Position numbers and translations under genes: made by a program. 45,624 nucleotides of DNA from Pelagophyceae sp. CCMP2097. Lineage: Eukaryota; Sar; Pelagophyceae. The notes below the pieces were generated by a model that had not been told where the DNA came from, did not search any database, and was given only the letters and a program-made list of their open reading frames with translations. The stretch covers positions 324,446 through 370,069 of the forward strand of contig MU657187.1 in assembly GCA_026770575.1 (NCBI GenBank). The letters are read 5' to 3'. Positions 30,661 through 41,000 of the stretch are shown one piece after another; within the stretch, counting starts at the first letter, position 1; each line of letters starts with the position of its first letter.

Positions 30661-31878
30661 CTACAGCGCGCCCGTCTCGGCGTCCCACAACCGCGCCGTG
30701 TTGTCGAAGCTCGCCGTCACGACGCGCTTGCCGTCGGGCGAGAAGTCGCAGCAGAAGACGCCGCGGGTGTGTCCCTCGAGCGTCAGCAGCAGTGCGCCTG
30801 TCTCGGCGTCCCACAGCCGCGCCGTGTTGTCGAAGCTCGTCGTCACGACGCGCTTGCCGTCGGGCGAGAAGGCGCAGCTCGCGACGTAGCCGGTGTGCCC
30901 CTCGAGCGTCGTCACCAGCACGCCCGTCTCGGCGTCCCAGAGCCGCGCCGTCTTGTCGCAGCTCGCCGTCACGATGCGCTTGCCGTCGGGCGAGAAGGCG
31001 CAGCTCGCGACGTAGCCGGTGTGCCCCTCGAGCGTCGTCACCAGCGCGCCCGTCTCGGCGTCCCAGAGCCGCGCCGTTTTGTCGTGGCTCGCCGTCACGA
31101 TGCGCTTGCCGTCGGGCGAGAACGCGCAGCTATTGACGGGGCCGGTGTGCCCCTCGAGCGTCGCCACCAGCGCGCCCGTCTCGGCGTCCCAGAGCCGCGC
31201 CGTTTTGTCGTGGCTCGCCGTCACGATGCGCTTGCCGTCGGGCGAGAACGCGCAGCTGTAGATGGGGCCGGTGTGCTCCTCGAGCGTCAGCAGCAGCGCG
31301 CCCATCTCGGCGTCCCAGAGCCGCGCCGTCTCGTCGTCGCTCGCCGTCAGGATGCGCTTGCCGTCGGGCGAGAACGCGCAACTCGAGACGTAGCTGATGT
31401 GCCCCTCGAGCGTCGTCACCAGCACGCCCGTCTCGGCGTCCCAGAGCCGCGCCCTGTCGTCGCTCGTCGTCACGATGCGCTTGCCGTCGGGCGAGAACGC
31501 GCAGCTCGTGACGTAGCCGTTGTGCCCCTCGAGCGTCGCCACCAGCGCGCCCGTCTCGGCGTCCCAGAGCCGCGCCGTTTCGTCGGAGCTCCCCGTCACG
31601 ATGCGCTTGCCGTCGGGCGAGAACACGCAGCTGTAGATGTGGCCGGTGTGCCCCTCGAGGATGGCGGTGCCCTTCAAGATGCGGCCCTTCCATCGGTCCT
31701 CCAAGATGAGCTTGCGCACGGCCGGCGCCACGGCCCGCCCGGCTCGAGCGACTCGCTTCGTCAATAAGAGCGCGTCGGGCGAGGCCGCCAGCCGCAGGAT
31801 GAGCGCGAGGACGTCGCTCAGTTCAAACACGTCGAGGGCGGGCCCGACGGCGGGGCGCGGGGCCTCGTCGTTTTCCAT
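30661..31878 (-). CDS. WD40 repeat protein, eight blades before the stop
   Basis: Met at 31878 has an ideal context (CCACCATGG). The product is 405 aa. Residues 1-75 are a helical, non-repeat N-terminus (MENDEAPRPAVGPALDVFEL, then SDVLALILRLAASPDALLLT), somewhat like an F-box/SOCS-style lead. Eight WD40 blades of 42 residues follow, each with LEGH, FSPDGKR and [10 protein letters not shown]. Blade 2 lacks one residue (DDRARLWD). The blades are nearly identical in DNA, indicating recent tandem amplification or gene conversion. A TAG falls at a blade boundary, where other blades have a Val codon, and a further intact blade lies beyond it. WD40 propellers scaffold protein complexes; no specific partner can be inferred. 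The gene is transcribed divergently from Prp5. Confidence 0.8.
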   Translation of the reverse strand: MENDEAPRPAVGPALDVFELSDVLALILRLAASPDALLLTKRVARAGRAVAPAVRKLILEDRWKGRILKGTAILEGHTGHIYSCVFSPDGKRIVTGSSDETARLWDAETGALVATLEGHNGYVTSCAFSPDGKRIVTTSDDRARLWDAETGVLVTTLEGHISYVSSCAFSPDGKRILTASDDETARLWDAEMGALLLTLEEHTGPIYSCAFSPDGKRIVTASHDKTARLWDAETGALVATLEGHTGPVNSCAFSPDGKRIVTASHDKTARLWDAETGALVTTLEGHTGYVASCAFSPDGKRIVTASCDKTARLWDAETGVLVTTLEGHTGYVASCAFSPDGKRVVTTSFDNTARLWDAETGALLLTLEGHTRGVFCCDFSPDGKRVVTASFDNTARLWDAETGAL

Positions 31879-32070
31879 GGTGGCCCAGCCACGGGCGACG
31901 TCACGGACCTTGACGCGGGACGCGGAAAGCAAACGACTGGTCGTGCGCGACGATTTTATTTTAGCGAGAGCCCAGTTTTGTTTGGCGAGGTGGTCCAAAA
32001 AGTGCGTGATTCAAAGGCCCCATCGTCGGCGTCGGCGCTTTGCGTCTAGGGGTCCGGCGGCGGGGCGGAA
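31879..32070. promoter_or_regulatory. Divergent promoter between WD40 gene and Prp5
   Basis: Only 192 bp separate the two ATGs, so both promoters and 5' leaders lie here. A T-rich patch (ATTTTATTTTAGCGAG near 31953) is the most AT-rich part. No TATA box or copy of the 28-bp motif is visible. Confidence 0.55.
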
Positions 32071-35000
32071 ATGCCGTCGGACAAGAAGAAGCGGCGGCGG
32101 TCGAGGAGTCGGTCGCGGGACAAGGACCGATCTCGGGACCGGTCGAGGTCTCGGGACCGCAAGGATCGCAAAGGAAAAGACAAGGACCGCGACCGCTCGC
32201 GGCGGTCGCGCGACCGCAAGGAGGACCGCAAAGAGAAAAAAGCACGGAAACGAGCTTCGCCGTCAAGGTCGCCGTCGCCGTCGCCCGCGCCTGCGCCCGC
32301 GCCGGCGCCGGCGCCCGACGCCAAGTCGGCCGACGCGCCGGCGCCGCCCGTGCGCCGGACTTTAGCTGCGCCGCGGTCGCCCGAGGCGCGGGCGCCGGAC
32401 TCTGACGACGACGACGACGCGCCTCGGTCGTCGCGCGGCGCGGCGGACGCAAAGGCACCAAGCGAAGCCGACGTCGAGGCCGCGGCAAAGGCCGCGGCGT
32501 TTGCGGCGTCCATCTCCGCAAGGTTAAAGGCTTCGGCGGCGGCTTCCGTCGACGCGGCGTTGGAAGAGATGGATTCAAAACAGGATTCGGAAACACAGAG
32601 AGGCACCGACCCAACCGACCACTCCCGCGCCACGGCAAGAGTCCAAAGAGCTCTGGAATTCCAGCGACGAATCGTCTCCGGCCAAGCCACGCGCGGGGCC
32701 GTCGACGACGACGACGACGACGATTTCTTAAACGACGTGGCCGACGACGACGACGCCACGCCGGCAACGGCGCCGTCCGGTGGAGAGATGCATGTCAGTG
32801 CCTCTTTGCCGGGGGTGCCTCTGGGCGGTCCTTTTTGCCGGCGATGCCTCTGGGGCGGTCGCACCCTTATTTGAGATGCTCTACGCTTAAAACGTAGGTT
32901 GCGAGTCTGAAGCAATCGGCAGATGCTTTACGCTTAAAACGCCTCCAGCAGAGCGGCAAGCGGCTGCAGCAGGCGGAAAAGCCATCGAGGGCGCCCGCCG
33001 AGAGCTTTGCGGCCGTGTTTGTAGCAGAAGCGGTGCGTCCTTTGGTGCGGGGTCGGGGCTGGGGTCTTGGTTGTGGGTCTCGGTCGATGTTGTGGATCGG
33101 CGGGGTCTTGGTTGGGTTTGGGTTTCGGGCCCGGGCCGGGGTTCGGAGCCGCCGGTTCCTTGGCGGTGGCGCCTCTGGCGTGGTTCCTCGGATTTCGGCC
33201 CTTTGGCTTCTTCAGAAGGGTCTTTTTTTATGGATTCGGAGGATGCTTTAGGTCGGCGAGGACCCGCTGGACAGCTTCCTCTCCTCGCTGGAAGATTTGC
33301 ACCAGTCGGAGCCAACTTTGGTCAAAGAGCAAGTGCAGCAAGTGCGCACGGCGTCGGTGAAGAAAGACGAAGACGTCAAAGCCGACGAGGCGGCGGTCAA
33401 GGCCGACGAGGACGCGGGCGACGATATGGACGTCGACGGCGCGGCGGCGCAGGCGTCTTCGCTCTCGAAAAGCGTCAAGGCCGAGGCTGTCAAGGCGGAA
33501 GAGACGGACGACGAGGGCGCCGACGAGGGCGAGGTCGGTTCGATGGACGGCATGGACGTTTATGGGTCGAATACCGGGGACGGCGAAGGGACGAAGAGTA
33601 TCACGCTCGAAGAGATTTTAGCTGGGAATTTGCGCACTTTACCTGATGGCGGCTGGGAGTCGGACTCTGGAACCGAGTCTGGAACAGAGTCGGACGGCGA
33701 AGGGGTGGCGGCAGCGGGTCTGCCCGCGTTGACGGCGGAGCAGGCTGCTCGGATGCGCGCACAGTTGGAGGATGACTCATCTGATGACGAGCTGGACGAC
33801 GAGGCTTTAGCGCAGGACGCGCGATTCGAGCTGGCAGAGGCGAAGCGGGTGAAGCTCGATTTAGGTCGGTGTTTTGGGGGCGAGGGTGATGTCATGGAGG
33901 AGAGGGAGAGGAAGAAGGCCCAGGCGACGGCGTTGGAGCTCTTCGCTTTAGAATTGAAGAAGAAGGAGCTCAAGCCCGTAGACCACGCGACGGCGGAGTA
34001 TCTGCCGATTCGGAAGAACTTTTACGTGGTGCCCAAAGCGCTCTCGAATCTTACGGAAGCTGAAGTTAAGGAGAAGCGCCTAGCTGATGAGATCAAAGTC
34101 CGAGGCGTCGGGTGCCCTCCGCCCGTCGACACGTGGCAGCAGTGCGGCCTCCCGGAAAAGGTCCACGAGACGCTGTTAAAGTCGTACGGCGACGATTCAG
34201 AGCCCTTTGCCGTGCAACGACAGCATCGGACAGCGTCCATCTACGGAAACCCGCAACTTTGAAATGCACGCACCTCTCGACAGTCAAGCTGAACAGTCTC
34301 TTGATTGTCTCCCTGGACGGGCCCGATTGCCCTCTGGATGGTTCCTCTGGTGAATTGGACCCCTCTTAACGGTCCCTCTGAGCAGTCTCTGGTCGGTCCC
34401 TCTGGATGGTCCCTCTGGACGGCATCTCCGCAAGGTCTCTTTGAACGGTCCTCTGGACGGCATCTCCGCAAGGTCCCTTTGAACGGTCCTCTGGACGGTC
34501 TCTCTGGAAGAACCTTCTGAACAGTCCTTCTGAACAGTCCCTCTGGACTCCTCTCGACAGTCCCTCTGAACAGCCGGTCCGAAAGGTCCATCTGGAAGAC
34601 CTCTCTGGGCCATTCTTGGCGCATTCGGCGACCGCGGACCGGCAAACGTGCCGGCGACCGCGGCTGGCGGCCCGTCGAGGCCGCGCGCGATTGCGCCCCG
34701 ATGGCATTTGTTCGAGTGGCGCCCGTCGCGCTCGATTCGGCCGCGTCGAGACGGCCTCGAGGCGGTCCTCGAGACGGCCCTCGTCGACGGTTCCCGAGAC
34801 GGCCCTCGTCGACGGTCTTCTCGACGGTCCCTCGACGGTCCTCTTGAGACAGCCTCAAAACGGCCTTGAGACGGTCCTCAAAACGGTCCTCTAGACAGCC
34901 CTCGTGACGGCCCTCTAGACTCTGTCTTCGAGGCTATCTTAAAACGACCTAGAGACGGTCCTGAAGACTGCCGTCGAGTCGGCCTTAAGACGGTTCTGAA

Positions 35001-38000
35001 GACGGCCCTTCTCGACGGTCCTTGATACGGTCCTCGTCGACGGCCCCCGAGACAGTCCTCGTCGACGGCCCTTCAGATGTCTTTGAAGACGGCGCTCGAG
35101 ACGATCCTCAGACGGCTTCGAGACGGCCCTCGTCGACGGTCTTCGAGACGGTCTCTCGACGGCCCTCTTGACGGCCCCTCTTGAAGGCCCTCGAGACGGC
35201 CCTCGAGACGGCCTCAAACGACCTTGGGACAGTTTTGAGATGGCCCTTCTCGACGGCCCTTTGAACGGTCTCGAGACGGCCCCAAGACGGTCCTCGCCAA
35301 GGCCGTCTCGACGGCCCTTGTCGAGGGTCCTTCTCGACGGCCCTTCTCGACGGTCTTCCAGACGGTCTCCGACGACGCTTCCAACGGGAGCGGCCATTCT
35401 CGACGGGCCTCGATACCTTGGATCCTCTGCGTGGCGAGGAGCCTCGCTGCATCGCCGCAAGTGGCCTCGTCGGAGTCCCTGCTTGGGGCGCCGGGCTTCG
35501 GACCCGCGTTTCAAGGGGGGGCTTGCCCGGTCCAAGGGGATGCGCTTGCAGAGAACATTGCGAGAAGCCCTCTGGGCCCTGACAAGAGACCGCGCAAGGG
35601 GCCCTCTTCGAGGGTCCTTCAAGGGACAAGGAGCCTTCAAGGGACAAGGAGCCTTCGCGACAGACTCTGGACGAGGCCTGACCCGCGAAAGAGGCCGACG
35701 CAAGGGGCCGTACTTCGGGACCAGAGAGGGACTGCGCAAGGCCCGTGCGACGAGTCGAGGAGCGGTCCGGCTTGGGGCCCCAAGTCGGGCGTATCGCCAA
35801 AACCCGGGCGTATCGCCAAAAGCGGTGCCCCCGGCTCGAGCAAGACGAGGCAACGCAATTGGCACGAGGGGTTGCGCGCAAGCGGCCTTCTCAGGGGACC
35901 GTACAGGACTTTGCCCTTTTCGAGGCGGCTCGTCAGAGCTCTCGGGAATCGGGCAAATGGCGTGGAGCGAGGCGGATGCGAACGAGACGCGCGTTGAGAC
36001 CACCTATTTCCCTTTTCGTAGGTGCCTCCCCGCTCTCATGAGCGGCCGCGACGTCATCGGAATCGCCAAAACCGGTTCGGGCAAGACTTTAGCCTTTGTG
36101 CTGCCCATGCTGCGGCACATCATGGACCAGCCGCCTCTGGAAGAGGGCGAGGGCCCCGTTGCGATGATCCTCGCTCCGGCACGCGAGTTAGCGCTTCAGA
36201 TATATAAAGAGGTCAGACGGTTCGCTTCAGACGTCGGCCTGCGCTGCGTCGCCGTCTACGGCGGCGCCAAAGTGGCAGACCAGATTGCGGATTTGAAGCG
36301 CGGAGCCGAAGTCGTGGTGAGTCCTCTTTCTTCTCAAGCCTCGGATCATCTTTGAAAGGCCTCGCCGCTGGCAGCCCGCCCTTTGCACTGGCAGAGTGGC
36401 TTTCCAGACGCCGGCGATGAGGTCTGCACGCCCGGGCGCATGATCGACATCTTGACAATGCAGCAAGGGCGGCTCATCTCGCTGAAGCGCGTCAGCTACG
36501 TCGTACTCGACGAAGCCGACCGCATGTTCGTCTGCCGCGTCCGAAAAAAGGACCGAAAAAGGACCGAAAAAAAGGACCGAAAAAAAGGACCGAAAAGGGA
36601 CCCTGGCTCCACAGAGGCCCCGGAGACGAAGATGCACATGGAGATGCATAGAGGTCCGGATCTCTACAGAGGTCCCGGAGCATCCTGAGGTCGCCCTTTT
36701 CGAGGCTTTTTCAGGGCTCTGAGGGACGGGCGCCCCGGTGCCAATGCCACGTTGGCCGAGTCTCGGAAACGGTGCCTGTTTGGGCGTTGCATTTCAGCGG
36801 CGCGACGATTTGATTTTCGATGGACGCGATTTTCGATGGGATGCAGCTGGAATGGACGATTTCGACTCGAGGATGTAGGTTTGATATGGGATTCGAACCG
36901 CAGATCACGACCATCCTGAAAAACGCATCGTGCCGCGTCCAATCGCCCTCGCACAACCAAATACGAGTGCTCGAGACGGGCAGACGAAGCGAAAACGACA
37001 ACGCGCAGGGTTCCACAGGGGCCGACAAGGGGGCCGGCCGGACCTGGAGCCAATACCGGAGAAAGGACCGTGAGAAAGGACCGTGAAAAGGCACGTCTGC
37101 GGACCGTTCGAAAGGACCTTGAGAAAGCCCCCCCCGCAAGGACCTTTTGCGCCTCGTCGAGTCGCCCCGAAACAGACCGAGGCACCTCGAAGACCACAGT
37201 CAAGTACCGTCGAAAACTTAGGTACGACCCGACCGCCAAACGGCGCTCTTCTCGGCCACGTCCGCGGCCGCGTCCGCACGGGCGGAGACCGGAGAGGCGC
37301 CGCAGGAAGCGCGCGGCATGATATTCGTCTGCTCCAAAGCGGAGCAGGTCCGCGGGATGCCGAGCGGGATCCCACGAGTGCATTTCAGGGCCCCGTGGGG
37401 ACCGTCCGGCAGGGGGCGGGTCCGGCGGGCGAGAGAGTCCGGCGTTGGACGGGCCCGGGACGTTTCCGTTTACAATCCCGAGGCACCTCGACGGTCCCAC
37501 ACGGCCCCTGAGAGGCCCGCTCCTCAGATGCGCCTCGGCGGCCCCGGAGAGGGCTCCTTTGGACGATGTCGACGGGGCCCGGAGAGGGACCCTTTGTCGG
37601 CTTTCGAACCCATTTCAAGGGCCTTTTTGTGACGGTCGAACCCATGCGGCGGGCCCTATTTGTCGGCCCTTTTTGTCGGTCCTTTTTGTCGGTTTCATGC
37701 AACGGCGCAGGCCGGCGACTCGTCGGCCCCAAAAGAGCGACCCGACTGGTGGCGGAGCGGTCCTCGGCCTGGGGGCGACGCGGGAGCGCGGCCAGGAGCA
37801 GGCTTCGGGTTTGCCCTTCAGCGCGTCGGTCGGCCTTTCGGGTTTGCGCGTTTTGGCAGACCCGCCTTCGAGTGGGTCTGGCCGGAGCCCCAACCGGAAC
37901 CCGACGCTTTGAAGACGGGCCTGGTTGGTATCTCGACAAACCCGCGACTTTCACAGACTGGGCAACCAGACCCGTCGTTGCACAGCCTCTGCGCGGTCGC

Positions 38001-41000
38001 TTGCAAGGCCTCTTTTGAGACGCCCTTGAAAAGCACTCCGGGCGGGCACCTGCAGGGCTTCTTTCAATCGGATCGCACAGCTCTGGAACCACACGTCTTT
38101 TCGAGCGGCGGCCCTCGGAAAGGCGCCCGCGGATCGGGCCAAAGGGAGCCACGGTCCATGCGACGTTTCGATGGGCCATTTCGAGTCGTCGTCTCGAAGG
38201 ACCGTTTAAAGAGACCGTTTCGAGGGGCCGGCGAGAGTGGCCTTCTTGAGGGGCTGACTCGAGGGGCCCTCCAAAGGCGCCGTTTCGTGGCGTCGTCTCA
38301 AGGGGCCGGTATGAGGGGCCTTCTCGAGGGGCCGTCCAAAGGCGCCGTTTCGAGGGGCCTTCGAGACGGGGCTTTTTCGAGGCACTGCCTCATGCGCCGT
38401 CTCGAGCGGCCTTCTTAAGGCGCCGTTTCGAAGGCCCGCCTCAAGGGGCCCTCTCGAGGGGCCGTCCAGAGGCCGTTTCGAGGCGCCGTCTCGAGTGGCC
38501 GTCTCGAGTGGCCGTCCAAAGGGGCCGTCTAAAGGGGCTGTTTCGAGGGGCCCTCTCGAAGGGCCGGCGAGAGGGACCGTCTCGAGGGACTGTCTCGTAG
38601 GGCCGTCTGGCAGAGAGGCCGTTTCGAGGAGCCCTTGGAGAGGCCGGCGAGCAAGGCCTTTTCGAGAGGCCGTATCGAGGGGCGTTCAAGGGACCTTGAA
38701 AGAGGCCTTGCAAGCGATCGCACAGAGGCCGGGCAAGTGACTTCCAAAGTCGCTCTCCGGACGGACTCCTGCAAGGCCTCTTTGGCAGCTACTTGCAAGG
38801 CCTCTGCGTGGTCACTTGCAAGGCCTCTTTCAAGGGCCCTTGAAATGCTCTCCTTGCGGGCCCCTGCAGAGGCCTCTTTGGCGGCCACTTGCCCGGCCTC
38901 TGCGCGGTCACTTACGAGGCCTCTTGGACGGCCCCTTGAAATGCTCTCCGGGCGGGCCCCTGTGGGGCCTCTTTTGCCGCCACTTACGAGGCCATTGCAG
39001 CACGGTCGCTTGCAAGGCCTCTTTCGAGGGCCCGCCCGAGCGACCACTCCGAGCGACTGTCCGGGCGGCTGTCCGAGCGACCGTTCGGGCGACTGTCCGA
39101 GCGACTGTCCAGGGGAAGTCGCAGAGGGGGCGCAGTCGAGGGGCCGGCAGCCGAGTGACCGTCCAAGGAGCCGTCGAGAAACCGCCGTCGAAGCGACATT
39201 CACAGAGGGCCCGTCTCCGGGACCGTCAAAGGAACCGTCCAAAGGAACCGTCCAAGGGACCGCCCAAGCGACCGTCCGAGAGACCGTCCGAGGCGGAAGC
39301 AGGGACGGGTTCGGGTTCGCCCTGTTCAACCCGCGCGTCGGGTTAGCCTGTTTATGGCGTTTTGGCCTTGCCCGTCGTTGAGTGGGTCTGGCAGTGGCCC
39401 GAACCCGACGTCTCGAAGACGAGTTTGGTCGCTCGACAAAGCCGCGAATGGGTTCGGCACGAATTTTCGCAACCCGAATGCACCGCCACTGCTCCTCAGC
39501 GCGGCCTCTCGCTCGAGTTGGCATGCGGCCAGACAAGGGCGCGTTTTAGGTTCCCGAAGCAAGTCGAGGGCCTGGCGAGGAAATCGCTGAAATATCCGCT
39601 GGAAGTCGTCTGTGGAGGGCGCAGCGTCGCCGCCTCCAACGTCATGCAATTTGTCGAAGTGCGCGAGGAGTCGACAAAATTCATCAGGCTGCTGCAGCTG
39701 CTGGGGGTGTGGTGCGTCGCTTTCATTTTAAATTTTTAAACTGTATTCTGGGGGCACCCCCGCCTAGGTACGAGCAAGGGAGCGTCCTCGTGTTTGTGGA
39801 CACTCAAGCGCGGTGCGATTCCGTCTACGCCGATTTATTAAAAGCCGGATACCCCTCTCTATCTCTCCACGGCGGCAAGGAGCAGACAGACCGCGACTCC
39901 ACCATCGCCGACTTCAAGGCCGACGTGCGTTTCGGGGGGCGCTTTGGCAATGTCGGGATTCTCTCGGGATTGCTCTCTCGGCAAGGTGTCGAGATTCGCC
40001 ACGCGCGCCGTCTAGGTCGCCACGGTCCTCGTCGCCACTTCCGTCGCGGGCCGCGGGCTGGACGTGCCTCAGATTTCGTGCGTGGTGAACTATTCGGCGC
40101 CGAATCACATTGAAGATTATGTGCACCGAGTTGGGAGGACTGGCCGCGCCGGCCGTAAGAAGACTGCGTCCTATCCGGGAAACTTGGAAACATTTGGAGA
40201 CCTCGAGAGGATGGCGGGCGCGCATCTAGACCGTCGTACGACGGCAGCTTGGAGGGCCTTGGAGTCGGTGAATGAGAACGCTGAATGGAAGCGCTGAATG
40301 GAAAGAGTCGCGCTTTCGGCCGTCGAAAAAGACGGAAGAGAGACGCGATCAAAGTCCGAGACTGCGCCCGTGCCGCACAAAGCCCAAAGACGCCCGCTGC
40401 AATGTCACGCGCAAGGCGACGTTTGTACGGCCGATCTGGACGGTCCAAATGGTCTCTTTCGCCACTCTCGACACGGGCCAGAGGGGACGGTCTGAACAGG
40501 CAGCTCTTCTGGACGGGTGCAAGGGCCCTTTGAACAGCACCTCTGGAGAGTCCCTCTGGACGGCCCTTGTGAACCCCGCTTCTCAGTCCCTTTGGACGGT
40601 CTCTCCGGACGGGCCCTCTGGACAGCGCTGTAGACGCGGTCCATCCAGACGGCCCCTCGACACGGCCCTTCTGGACGGCCCCTCTGGAAGGTCGCTCTGG
40701 ACGGTCTCTCGACAGTCGCTCCGAACGGCCTCCAACAAACGGCCTCTTTGAACAATCCCTCTGGACGGCCTCTTTGAACAGTCCCTCTGGACGGTCTCTC
40801 CGGTCTGAACAGTCCCTCTGGACGGCCCCTTTGGAAGGTCGCTCTCTACACGGTCCCTCTGAACAGTCCCTCTGGACGGCCCCTCTTGCCGCGCCTCTCG
40901 AGGACAAGCCACCGGTCAACCCACGACACATAGGCACGGGCCACGCGTACACGTTCATTTCCCCCACGGACGAGGAGACGTACGCGCCTCTTTTGGTGAA

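Noticed and set aside
30283..31767. 494-codon plus-strand repeat frame ([11 protein letters not shown] units)
   Set aside because: This is the antisense reading of the WD40 gene. WD40 signatures, the Kozak-type start and codon logic all lie on the minus strand.
33071..33646. Alternative frame over Prp5 exon 3 giving a G/R-rich product
   Set aside because: The conserved DPLD and [16 protein letters not shown] blocks are in the other frame, which joins in phase to both neighbouring exons.
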